A stretch of 13,499 bases of DNA from Candidatus Pacearchaeota archaeon (GTDB taxonomy: Archaea; Nanobdellota; Nanobdellia; Pacearchaeales; GW2011-AR1), in NCBI GenBank assembly GCA_023142835.1, contig JAGLIS010000038.1:1-13499 (forward strand). Reading direction: 5' to 3'. Made by a program: the position numbers and the translations under genes. Positions 1-6,411 of the stretch are shown here, in pieces (positions within the stretch are counted from its first letter, which is position 1; each line of letters starts with the position of its first letter). The notes under the pieces were generated by a model. It had not been told where the DNA came from. It saw nothing but the letters and a program-made list of their open reading frames with translations, and did no database searches.

Positions 1-1273
1 TAAATAACATAGCCGAAATCAAGATTACCCACGACAAACCAAATAGTAATCCATGTTTTTTAGACCGAATAACTTTCCCAAGTTCAATCCCTAACAAAAA
101 AATTCCAAAAACAAATAACCAAAAAATCATCGAACTATTTTGATTAATCCAATCCATAAGATATGGCTGTGCATTTTCTGCGACGGTTAAACCGACTCTA
201 TTAGTTCCAAAAGGAAATAGAACTGCATGCCAAACAGATTTTAAAACATCTAAAACATTTTTCCCAACAAGAGTCAATCCAATAGACCCAAGAACAGCAA
301 AACTTCCAAGGACATACCAAGTTTTATTTTCCTTTTTAACATTTAGTTTTCTTATTTTAACTAATACATCAAAAATACAATCGAGTAATATAAGCCCAAA
401 AATCGCTGGAACCACCAAACCATAAGTCCCCGAAAATCTTCCAATCATACCCCCTATCAAAGAACTATGAAAAATTCCAGGAGATAAAATACTCGAAGCA
501 ATCCAAACCAGATAAAATACTATTGCCTTTTTTCTATCCTTACACTTGAATAACCAATATAATCCAAACGAGAATGGAATCATCATAATAATCAAACTAA
601 CTGCACCACCCCAACTAACAAAAACTAAAGATGTCAAAAATCCAATTCCTAACCCATACAAAATTGTTCTCTTCCAATCTTTCTCAAAATTATTTAATAA
701 AATAAGATAAAACAACAAACAAGCAAAAACGGCAACCATTCCGATAGCCTCGTGGTCAGAAAAACCAGCCATAGTTCTATAAAGATATGCTGGAGAAAAA
801 GCAAGTAAGCTAGAAGAAATCAAACTCGCAAACTTAGATTTTGTCAAAATATAAACTAAAAAGAAAAATATAATTAACCCAAGACAATAAAAAATAACTG
901 GCGATAGAACATTAACTGCCCGAAGAGAATAATCTCCAAAGACATTAGCAATCTGATACATAGAAACAATAACTCTAGGCATTATCTCATAAGACCAACT
1001 AGTTCCAAAACCTAAACCTCTCATAGCATCTACCGACGGCAATTCCCCACCATTCTCAACAATTGTTTCAGCAACCCTCAAAAAATAATAAGGATCCAGA
1101 GCTAAAGGAATCTTTTCTCCTGTAGTCTGATCTGTCAACAAATCCCAATTAGAAACCCGAATAGAAGAACTCATAAATAATATAACAAAGAATACAATTG
1201 CCGTTGCTACCCATTGAAACTTTTTATTAGACACAACTCCTAAAGCAGACATCTTTATCTTATTAAATTCCAT
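1..1273 (-). CDS. aglB: Oligosaccharyltransferase AglB/Stt3, N-terminal part (cut by window edge)
   Basis: This membrane enzyme transfers a lipid-linked glycan to asparagine in N-X-S/T sequons on the outer face of the cell membrane. The first 424 residues are visible; the C-terminal domain with the WWDYG motif lies beyond the left edge. Seen here: a first membrane segment at about residues 19-37, then the first external loop with the acidic DPYY motif (D60), the second acidic motif FSDHE (D173, E175, matching the DxE of PglB/AglB), many further membrane helices, and TVAE at 363-366 in the long external loop, equivalent to the TIXE/SVSE motif. The chosen ATG at 1273 has no Shine-Dalgarno but lies about 24 nt downstream of a TTTAAATA box, which suits a leaderless transcript. 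A second in-frame ATG is at residue 8. The gene is divergent from the methyltransferase. Family assignment is firm because all three catalytic-loop motifs occur in order. Confidence 0.88.
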   Translation of the reverse strand, partial: MEFNKIKMSALGVVSNKKFQWVATAIVFFVILFMSSSIRVSNWDLLTDQTTGEKIPLALDPYYFLRVAETIVENGGELPSVDAMRGLGFGTSWSYEIMPRVIVSMYQIANVFGDYSLRAVNVLSPVIFYCLGLIIFFFLVYILTKSKFASLISSSLLAFSPAYLYRTMAGFSDHEAIGMVAVFACLLFYLILLNNFEKDWKRTILYGLGIGFLTSLVFVSWGGAVSLIIMMIPFSFGLYWLFKCKDRKKAIVFYLVWIASSILSPGIFHSSLIGGMIGRFSGTYGLVVPAIFGLILLDCIFDVLVKIRKLNVKKENKTWYVLGSFAVLGSIGLTLVGKNVLDVLKSVWHAVLFPFGTNRVGLTVAENAQPYLMDWINQNSSMIFWLFVFGIFLLGIELGKVIRSKKHGLLFGLSWVILISAMLF

Positions 1274-1292
1274 AAAAAACAATATCATTTCC

Positions 1293-1300
1293 TATTTAAA
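1293..1300 (-). promoter_or_regulatory. Probable TATA box of aglB
   Basis: Read on the minus strand the octamer is TTTAAATA, centred about 24 nt upstream of the A of the aglB ATG. No Shine-Dalgarno lies between it and the ATG, so transcription probably begins at or next to the start codon. The same octamer occurs at a similar distance before the phosphatase-like gene at 7064. Confidence 0.5.
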
Positions 1301-1567
1301 AACATTACCAAGTATTCAATCCTATTAGATGTCTTAACAACCTCATACGAAAGGAACAATTAAACTCTAATATAGAATTAAAACACTAAGTAAAAATACC
1401 TCCTTGGAAGTTTATCATTTCCTCAAAGAATATTTTAAAGATTTAAATTAGAACAAAATACTAATTCCCGAAAAGATAGGATCTAGCACTAAATTTAGAT
1501 AGATTCATTTTACTAAAGATTTGGAAGATATATATTTTAGACACAAAAATAAAAAAGATAATAAACC

Positions 1568-1575
1568 TTATATAC
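1568..1575 (+). promoter_or_regulatory. Probable TATA box of the methyltransferase gene
   Basis: TTATATAC lies with its centre about 24-25 nt upstream of the ATG at 1596 and inside the reading frame that would be used if translation began at TTG 1521. This favours the ATG at 1596 as the start of a leaderless mRNA. Confidence 0.5.
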
Positions 1576-1595
1576 ATAAATTAATTATAAAATTT

Positions 1596-2315
1596 ATGGA
1601 TAAAAATAAAATAAAAAAACTAATTCCAAAAATATTTATAGAAATTTATAGAAATTTAAATATTAAAAGAATTAGAAAACAAAATTCCAAAAAATCTGTT
1701 AAGCAAGTATTTCAAGAAACATATCTTAAAAATAAATGGGGTGGAGAATCTGGGGAATTTTATTCAGGACCAGGATCAAATGAGACAGTTAGTAAGGAAT
1801 ATATAGATGTTATCAAGAATTATATTAAAAAATTAAAATTAAAAATTATAGATTTGGGATGTGGAGATTTTAGAGTTAGTAAAAATTTGATCTCTGAAAA
1901 TGTAGATTACATTGGAGTAGATATTGTACCTGAATTGATACAAAGAAACAATCTTAAATTTTCCGCAAAAAACGTAAAGTTTGAGTGTTTAGATATAATA
2001 AAAGATGAACTTCCAGAAGGAGATATGTGTATAGTACGGCAAGTTTTACAGCATCTATCAAACAATCAAATACAAAAAGTTATCAAAAAGTTATCAAAAT
2101 ACAAATATGTCTTCATTGTAGAACATTACCCATTTAACGAGGAAAACTCTCTGCCAAACAAAGATAAGCCACACGGGCAAGATACACGTCTGACAGATAA
2201 TTCAGCTGTTTATTTAGATAAGTTTCCATTTAATATAAAAAATATAGAAGAGATTCTGGTTACAAAAATTTCAAAAGAAGAAGGAAAAATTAAAACTTTT
2301 ATAATTAGAAATTAA
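1596..2315 (+). CDS. Class I SAM-dependent methyltransferase, possibly glycan-modifying
   Basis: This is a soluble methyltransferase of 239 residues from the preferred ATG; the frame stays open to a TTG at 1521 (264 residues). Residue numbers are from the ATG. A basic N-terminal helix region precedes a conserved NKWGGESGEF segment (46-55). The SAM-binding Rossmann core follows: DLGCGD at 86-91 (motif I), GVDIV at 107-111 with the acidic residue that binds the ribose, and RQVLQHLS at 148-155 (motif IV region). This arrangement is seen in methyltransferases of surface-polysaccharide clusters. It lies between aglB and an Alg7-like gene, so a glycan or glycolipid substrate is a fair inference, but the sequence does not prove it. 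The coding strand is unusually G-rich and C-poor: about 40 G to 10 C in 1741-1920 by my count. A 10-bp tandem repeat (about 2.5 copies) covers 1634-1658. Both features would fit recent acquisition. Confidence 0.8.
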   Translation: MDKNKIKKLIPKIFIEIYRNLNIKRIRKQNSKKSVKQVFQETYLKNKWGGESGEFYSGPGSNETVSKEYIDVIKNYIKKLKLKIIDLGCGDFRVSKNLISENVDYIGVDIVPELIQRNNLKFSAKNVKFECLDIIKDELPEGDMCIVRQVLQHLSNNQIQKVIKKLSKYKYVFIVEHYPFNEENSLPNKDKPHGQDTRLTDNSAVYLDKFPFNIKNIEEILVTKISKEEGKIKTFIIRN

Positions 2316-2344
2316 TTCAACTTTCTCCACATTTAAAAACATTC

Positions 2345-3337
2345 TCACAACATCAAAAACCCAATCAAAATAAATAATATCTGGAATGCGTGAATTAAAT
2401 ATGTAACTTTCTTCTCCGTCGCTCGTCCAAATTTATTCAAAATCTTAATCGCTAAATGCTCAAGCCCATAAACTTTTTTGTAAGGCATTTTCAAATTTCC
2501 ATTTTTGTCAGGCACTCCAAATGAATGCTTCTTCAATCCTCCTCGTAATTTTAAAATAATCTCAAAGAAATAAGGAATAAAAACCACCAAAGCAATCTTT
2601 TCAAAATTCCCCAAAATCGCCATCCCAGCAATTAATGCTCCGACGGGATAAGTCATGGTATCCCCAGGGAAAATACTGGCAGGAAACTTATTATAAAAAT
2701 AGAAGCCAATCAATGAAACAACCATGCAAAGCCCGACGATTGCAAGCCATGGCGAACCTGTAACAAACGCAACATAAGATAAAAAGCTAACAATCAAAAT
2801 TCCCTGTCCCGCTTCAAGTCCATTAAACCCTGCCAAAAAATTGTAAGTTGTCATCGCCCCTGCAACCCCCAAAGGGATTAAAACCAAAGGATACAAAATT
2901 CCAAAATTAATTGCCCCCACAAAAGGCAAATTCATTGCATGAGTTCCAGCATTAATCACCACTAAAGGAATCGACGCTACTAATCCAAGAACCACCCTTA
3001 GATTATTTGAAAGCCCGTGATTTTTCCACCCCAATAAATCATCCGTAAGTCCGACAATTCCAGCTATAAGTATAACACTTAGTAACGAGAAAATCTCCAA
3101 TGCTCTGACAGTTCCTCCAAAAACAAAAGTCTTCAACGCAACATAAAACAAAACTCCAAGGACAAAACCCATAACAACACAAAGTCCTCCCGATGAAGCA
3201 ACATTCTTAGGATGACCGAACTTATTCATATCTTCCCATAACAATCCAACACCCTTACACTTACGAATCCATTGAGGCAAAACCATTAAAGATACAAAGA
3301 AGCTAATAAATACAGAAATTAACAATAACCAATCCAT
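2345..3337 (-). CDS. GlcNAc-1-phosphate transferase to polyprenyl/dolichyl phosphate (Alg7/AglH-like, GPT family)
   Basis: This integral membrane enzyme would transfer a sugar-1-phosphate, probably GlcNAc-1-P from UDP-GlcNAc, to dolichyl phosphate, the first step of lipid-linked glycan assembly for N-glycosylation. The 330 residues carry the GPT-family signatures in order: an N-terminal membrane helix, D99-D100 in GLTDDLLGW (Mg/nucleotide region), NFLAGFNGLEAGQ at 166-178 (nearly the Alg7/DPAGT1 signature), FPGDT at 223-227 with D226, and a cytoplasmic loop around 264-295 containing KKHSFGVPDKNG. About ten hydrophobic segments are present. The NGLEAGQ motif favours the eukaryote-like Alg7 branch over bacterial MraY or WecA. 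It lies 34 nt downstream of the SpoIIM-family gene and may be cotranscribed with it, but has no Shine-Dalgarno. A weak AT-rich box about 25 nt upstream would also allow a leaderless start. It converges on the methyltransferase. Confidence 0.87.
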   Translation of the reverse strand: MDWLLLISVFISFFVSLMVLPQWIRKCKGVGLLWEDMNKFGHPKNVASSGGLCVVMGFVLGVLFYVALKTFVFGGTVRALEIFSLLSVILIAGIVGLTDDLLGWKNHGLSNNLRVVLGLVASIPLVVINAGTHAMNLPFVGAINFGILYPLVLIPLGVAGAMTTYNFLAGFNGLEAGQGILIVSFLSYVAFVTGSPWLAIVGLCMVVSLIGFYFYNKFPASIFPGDTMTYPVGALIAGMAILGNFEKIALVVFIPYFFEIILKLRGGLKKHSFGVPDKNGNLKMPYKKVYGLEHLAIKILNKFGRATEKKVTYLIHAFQILFILIGFLML

Positions 3338-3371
3338 AAAATAATCTATAAACTATTACTTAAAAAAGTAT

Positions 3372-4229
3372 CTAATAAAACAACACAGGAGTCAAATAAA
3401 CTTCCATTAGTCCAGCCACAACCAGAATCATAATAGCAATAATTACTAACAACAAAGAATCCTGTAAAATCTTCCAAGTTTCTTCTCCTTGCAAATCCTT
3501 ACGAATAACTGCAACAGAGACAATTCCTCCAGCCAAAGCCCCCACAAAATAAGCGCTAATCTCCGGAATTCCATGAACCATATATCTTAATAATCCGCTA
3601 GGCAAATTAGTCAAACTTCCCTTCGCAAAAATCCCAATCGCCGCCCCTATCACCGACGCATTCCATACAAGAATAAATATTGCTCCTGCACCGAAAACAA
3701 GTGAGAATAAAATAGTGAAAATTAAAACATAAATATTATTTGAAAAAATTGCGGAAAAATGATACATCCCTGTAGCAGCCCCAGTCCCTATAGGAACCCC
3801 ATAATTTTCAATACATTTAGAATAATGCAACGGACTATTAATCGCACAAAAAGTTTTTATCTGAAAATTAAAATTCTGTCCAGCAGAATCAGGTAGTACA
3901 ATATACCATACAGAAAACGCAACGACAAATCCCATAAACATCCACATCAGAGCATAAAGTGCCTTAGAATGTTCCTTAATCAGTCTACCAGAATCATCAA
4001 TCTCAATATCTTTTCCCTCCTCGAGCTTAATTATATAATACATAAAAGGCAAACAACACATCACAGTAAAAATAACCATCAAAAGTCCAGAGCCCTCTCC
4101 TAAAACAGAATCCTTATTAAAAACACCCCAAACCAAAAGAAACGAAACTGAAGCATAAAATAACCCTACAAAAAACATTTCCCAAGGACGCCTCTCTGCC
4201 CGCTTTGGTTTCATAAACATTTCTATCAT
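3372..4229 (-). CDS. SpoIIM-family (stage II sporulation protein M-like) integral membrane protein
   Basis: This 285-residue polytopic protein has the archaeal SpoIIM/DUF95 layout. A short basic N-terminus ends in ERRPWEMFFVG (12-22), then come membrane segments at about 17-37, 49-68 and 91-113, an external loop (114-162) with two cysteines (128, 139), and the SpoIIM core. The core comprises NNIYV (164-168), a long helix to 189, and HGIPEISAYFVGALAG at 219-234, with the conserved H-G-x-x-E pattern, followed by further helices to 278. The archaeal role of this family is not established; bacterial SpoIIM works in membrane remodelling with peptidoglycan hydrolases, so only a membrane or envelope role is inferred. 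The start is supported by GGTG at 4235-4238 and by ATGA overlap with an upstream short ORF. The leader carries an unusual repeat and hairpin arrangement, listed separately. The Alg7-like gene follows after 34 nt. Confidence 0.8.
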   Translation of the reverse strand: MIEMFMKPKRAERRPWEMFFVGLFYASVSFLLVWGVFNKDSVLGEGSGLLMVIFTVMCCLPFMYYIIKLEEGKDIEIDDSGRLIKEHSKALYALMWMFMGFVVAFSVWYIVLPDSAGQNFNFQIKTFCAINSPLHYSKCIENYGVPIGTGAATGMYHFSAIFSNNIYVLIFTILFSLVFGAGAIFILVWNASVIGAAIGIFAKGSLTNLPSGLLRYMVHGIPEISAYFVGALAGGIVSVAVIRKDLQGEETWKILQDSLLLVIIAIMILVVAGLMEVYLTPVLFY

Positions 4230-4251
4230 AACAACACCTTTAATAGAAATG
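4218..4251 (-). promoter_or_regulatory. Hairpin enclosing the ribosome binding site and start codon of the SpoIIM gene
   Basis: In the minus-strand RNA CAUUUCUAU (4251-4243) can pair with AUAGAAAUG (4226-4218), a perfect 9-bp stem. The 16-nt loop between holds the GGUG ribosome binding site and the AUG of the SpoIIM-family gene. The upstream copy of the 14-nt repeat (4333-4346) contains the same AUAGAAAUG and could compete for the CAUUUCUAU arm, giving two mutually exclusive structures. The stem is AU-rich, so the effect may be modest or temperature dependent. Function is inferred. Confidence 0.4.
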
Positions 4252-4291
4252 ATTTTGATACAACATCTTGTTTATGTAGCACCTCAATCAT
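4226..4291 (-). CDS. Possible 21-codon upstream ORF coupled to the SpoIIM gene
   Basis: This short frame begins with ATG at 4291, preceded by GAGGAG with GGAG at 4300-4303 and 8 nt of spacing. It encodes 21 residues starting MIEV and ends at a TGA that overlaps the SpoIIM ATG as ATGA, the usual archaeal coupling arrangement. A ribosome finishing it would open the start-codon hairpin at 4218-4251. The peptide resembles nothing I know and is probably a regulatory leader if it is translated at all. Confidence 0.35.
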   Translation of the reverse strand: MIEVLHKQDVVSKSFLLKVLL

Positions 4292-4346
4292 TTTCCATTC
4301 TCCTCAAATTTAAATAAACATCAAAGTATTTTAACATTTCTATCAT
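4284..4346 (-). CDS. Possible 20-codon leaderless ORF at the 5' end of the SpoIIM transcript
   Basis: ATG 4346 lies about 26 nt downstream of the centre of the TATATAAA box at 4369-4376, so it could be the first codon of the mRNA. The frame encodes 20 residues beginning MIEM and overlaps the next short ORF by 8 nt. Its first 14 nt are identical to the start of the SpoIIM-family gene. Whether it is translated cannot be told from sequence alone. Confidence 0.25.
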   Translation of the reverse strand: MIEMLKYFDVYLNLRRMEND

Positions 4347-4368
4347 CTCATTAATTAAACAATTTTAG

Positions 4369-4376
4369 TTTATATA
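4369..4376 (-). promoter_or_regulatory. Probable TATA box of the SpoIIM-family gene
   Basis: Read on the minus strand this is TATATAAA, the best TATA match in the region between 4230 and 4417. It predicts a transcription start near 4346, giving the SpoIIM-family gene a leader of about 117 nt, unlike its neighbours, which look leaderless. The palindromic AT-rich sequence could also act on the plus strand. Confidence 0.45.
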
Positions 4377-4390
4377 ATATTCGACAAACT

Positions 4391-4398
4391 TTTATACT
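4391..4398 (+). promoter_or_regulatory. Probable TATA box of the eIF2B-like gene
   Basis: TTTATACT is centred about 24 nt upstream of ATG 4418. There is no Shine-Dalgarno between box and ATG, so the mRNA is probably leaderless. Confidence 0.45.
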
Positions 4399-4417
4399 TA
4401 AACCTACTGCTAATCCT

Positions 4418-5245
4418 ATGAATAATAAATCAAATACCTCTTTTAAAAAAATACTCTCAGATATAAAATCTGTAAAAATTCAAGGTGCAGAAAACGTCGC
4501 GAAGGCAGGAATCAATGCGTTCTTGTTAGAACCCTCTAAGGAATCAGCAAAAAAAATTCTTAAAATAAGACCTACCGAACCGCTAATGCAAAACGCAATA
4601 AAATCCCTCTTAAAATATAAACAACCAAAATCAAATGCAAAAAAATTTCTCAATGATTTAAAAAAATCCCATGAAAAAATTTCAAAGTATGGGGCAAAGC
4701 TAATCAAAAACGACATGAATGTTTACACACATTGCCATTCATCGACGGTAATTGATATTCTAAAATATGCAAAGAAAAAACAAAACAAAAAATTTGTAGT
4801 CTACACAACAGAAGTAGAACCACTTCTCCAAGGACGAATGACTGCAAAAGATTTAGCAAAATCAAACATCAAAGTGATAATAGCTCCAGACCTAGCTGCA
4901 GAACAATCACTAAAAAAATGCGACATATTTCTATTCGGTGCAGACGCCTTCACAAAAACAGAACTAGCCAATAAAATTGGGACAAGCACCTTAGTAAAAT
5001 TATCCAAGTTACATAGAATCCCTAGATACTCTTGCGGAGTCTCATTAAAATTTACGAAGAGTATTAAAATTGAAAAACGTCCATCACAAGAAGTCTGGAA
5101 TAATCGTGAAGAAAAAATAGAAGTCATCAATCCGGCATTTGATAAAACAAAATTAAAAATGCTGTCTGGAATAATCAGCGAATTCGGAATTTTAAACTAT
5201 AAACAATTTGTGAAAAAAGCAAAAGAGAAACTGAATAAGATTTAA
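4418..5245 (+). CDS. eIF2B alpha/beta/delta-fold protein, ribose-1,5-bisphosphate isomerase-like
   Basis: The family includes R15P isomerase, which makes ribulose-1,5-bisphosphate from ribose-1,5-bisphosphate in the archaeal AMP degradation pathway, and the eIF2B and MtnA proteins. In these 275 residues I see IQGAENVAKAG (21-31, the RxGA region), THCHSST with C106 (catalytic Cys position of R15P isomerase), EPLLQGRMTAKDL (134-146), FGADAF with D176 (catalytic Asp position), NKIGTS (185-190), NPAFD (238-242) and ISEFG (253-257). The Cys and Asp support the isomerase assignment over eIF2B. Two positions usually held by arginine look changed: RxGA reads QGA, and ETRP reads EVEP. It is also shorter than the roughly 320-residue family members known from Thermococcales. 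The substrate is therefore uncertain. It is a single-gene unit with its own TATA-like box; no other AMP-pathway gene is in view. Confidence 0.75.
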   Translation: MNNKSNTSFKKILSDIKSVKIQGAENVAKAGINAFLLEPSKESAKKILKIRPTEPLMQNAIKSLLKYKQPKSNAKKFLNDLKKSHEKISKYGAKLIKNDMNVYTHCHSSTVIDILKYAKKKQNKKFVVYTTEVEPLLQGRMTAKDLAKSNIKVIIAPDLAAEQSLKKCDIFLFGADAFTKTELANKIGTSTLVKLSKLHRIPRYSCGVSLKFTKSIKIEKRPSQEVWNNREEKIEVINPAFDKTKLKMLSGIISEFGILNYKQFVKKAKEKLNKI

Positions 5246-5298
5246 TGAACCTTCAAAAATAGCGCCATCTAACTTCAATACCTAGAAAGGAATAAGTT

Positions 5299-5306
5299 AA
5301 TAAATA
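5299..5306 (+). promoter_or_regulatory. Possible TATA box of the phosphohistidine-domain gene
   Basis: AATAAATA within TTAATAAATATTA is centred about 22-24 nt upstream of ATG 5326. No Shine-Dalgarno follows. The region is so AT-rich that the exact box is uncertain. Confidence 0.35.
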
Positions 5307-5325
5307 TTATTTTCTTTTAGACTTA

Positions 5326-6411
5326 ATGAATAAAATAAATTTAGCCGACTTTAAGAAAAACTATGAAGCTTCTGGAAATTTTAGGTTCCTATTAGTTGAT
5401 ATCCTTAGGAATATGACAAGGGAAACTGATTTATTTACTGTAATAAAGGAAAATAAGATTCATCATTATGTTGGGAAAACTGCCTTAAAAGATTTTTTTA
5501 ATAGAATTCCAATCCTTTGCTCAGATAATCTTAAATTTTCTAAATTTGTCGAAGACTCTGAAAAAAGTTGGAGAAAGGTAGTTGATGAATTTAATAAACT
5601 TAAAAGAAAAGAAGACTTAGAAAATATTCAAAGTTTTCTTAAAGTTCTAAAAAAGTTTTTGTATTTTTATGTTATTATTGATTTTGATGCTTCAAGTGCA
5701 GATGAGGAAAAATTAAAATCTAAAAAACCTTTGGTTTATGAAAATTATAAAAAAATTGGTCAATTGAAAAACAATCTTAGAAAAAAAGTAAATAAAGCAG
5801 TTCTTACGGAAGGTAATTATTTTATTCAGACAATTAAAATTTTAGCTGAAAAAACTAATATTAAATTTTCTGAAATTGTTTATTACAAAGAGAGTGAACT
5901 AAATGATTTGATTCTAAAATTGATTTACGTTTCAAGGGAAGAAATTAAAAAAAGGCAAGAAGGTTTTGGAGTAGCCAGTTACAAAAATCAAATTTACTAT
6001 TTGTTTGAAGAAGAACTAAATCAAATTTTAAATAATTCATCAGACAAGGAAGAGATCAGAGGTGATGTAGCTTGTACGGCGAAAGAGAATATAATTGGAA
6101 GAGTTAAAAAATTTGATTTGAACTTTGATAATATTGAGTCGCAGATTGTACAATTTATTGAAAAAATAAAAAATGTTGAGGAACCTATTGTTTTAGTTGT
6201 TAAGGCAACCACCCCTGAAATGATGTTAATATTTGGAAAAATTTCTGCGATTGTTACAGACTACGGAGGTATGAATACCCATGCCGCGATAATTTCAAGG
6301 GAGATGAATATTCCATGTATTGTTGGAACGGAAATTGCTAGCGAGATTTTAGATGATGATGATTTAGTAGAAGTTGATACAGAGAAAGGAATTGTTAAAA
6401 AGGTTAATTAA
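5326..6411 (+). CDS. PEP-utiliser mobile (phosphohistidine swivel) domain protein without ATP-binding domain
   Basis: The C-terminal part, about residues 246-361, is a phosphohistidine swivel domain like that of PEP synthase, pyruvate phosphate dikinase and rifampin phosphotransferase. The signature GGMNTHAAI (314-322) gives the phosphoryl-carrier His as H319, followed by REMNIPCIVGT (325-335). In the family this histidine shuttles phosphate between an ATP-grasp site and a substrate site. Here residues 1-245 are charged and mostly helical (long Lys/Glu stretches around 75-160), and I recognise neither an ATP-grasp domain nor a PEP-binding barrel. The protein may work with a separately encoded kinase subunit, or be a carrier or phosphate acceptor. 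Its stop codon shares the TTAA at 6408-6411 with the stop of the convergent phosphatase-like gene. Unlike the eIF2B-like gene beside it, its coding strand is not C-rich. The domain call is firm; the pathway is unknown. Confidence 0.75.
   Translation: MNKINLADFKKNYEASGNFRFLLVDILRNMTRETDLFTVIKENKIHHYVGKTALKDFFNRIPILCSDNLKFSKFVEDSEKSWRKVVDEFNKLKRKEDLENIQSFLKVLKKFLYFYVIIDFDASSADEEKLKSKKPLVYENYKKIGQLKNNLRKKVNKAVLTEGNYFIQTIKILAEKTNIKFSEIVYYKESELNDLILKLIYVSREEIKKRQEGFGVASYKNQIYYLFEEELNQILNNSSDKEEIRGDVACTAKENIIGRVKKFDLNFDNIESQIVQFIEKIKNVEEPIVLVVKATTPEMMLIFGKISAIVTDYGGMNTHAAIISREMNIPCIVGTEIASEILDDDDLVEVDTEKGIVKKVN

Larger units (their letters stand above)
1274..1595. other. Divergent intergenic region, no gene seen
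   Basis: This 322-nt AT-rich stretch separates aglB from the methyltransferase. I see a TATA-like box for each gene near its two ends and a perfect 10-bp palindrome, CTAAATTTAG, at 1489-1498. A minus-strand GGAGGT near 1398-1403 is not followed by a usable start codon. No convincing ORF, tRNA or stable RNA fold was found. If the TTG at 1521 were the methyltransferase start, the region would shrink to 247 nt. Confidence 0.5.
4216..4346 (-). repeat. 14-nt direct repeat flanking the SpoIIM leader (4216-4229 and 4333-4346)
   Basis: The plus-strand sequence AACATTTCTATCAT occurs exactly twice, 117 nt apart. On the minus strand both copies read ATGATAGAAATGTT. The downstream copy is the start of the SpoIIM-family gene (M-I-E-M). 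The upstream copy sits where transcription from the TATA box at 4369-4376 should begin and opens a 20-codon ORF. An exact 14-nt repeat within such a short spacer is unlikely by chance, even at this AT content. Confidence 0.6.

Noticed and set aside
1489..1498. 10-bp palindrome CTAAATTTAG as an operator site
   Set aside because: Such AT palindromes are expected by chance at this base composition, and it does not sit at a fixed distance from either promoter.
1631..1664. 8-bp inverted repeat within the methyltransferase gene
   Set aside because: It is all A and T, lies in low-complexity coding sequence that also contains a 10-bp tandem repeat, and has an 18-nt loop, so it is probably incidental.
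4480..5130. Two minus-strand frames inside the eIF2B-like gene
   Set aside because: The plus-strand protein has conserved family motifs throughout; the antisense frames have none.
6021..6212. 63-codon minus-strand frame inside the phosphohistidine-domain gene
   Set aside because: It is antisense to the recognised swivel domain and has no initiation signal.
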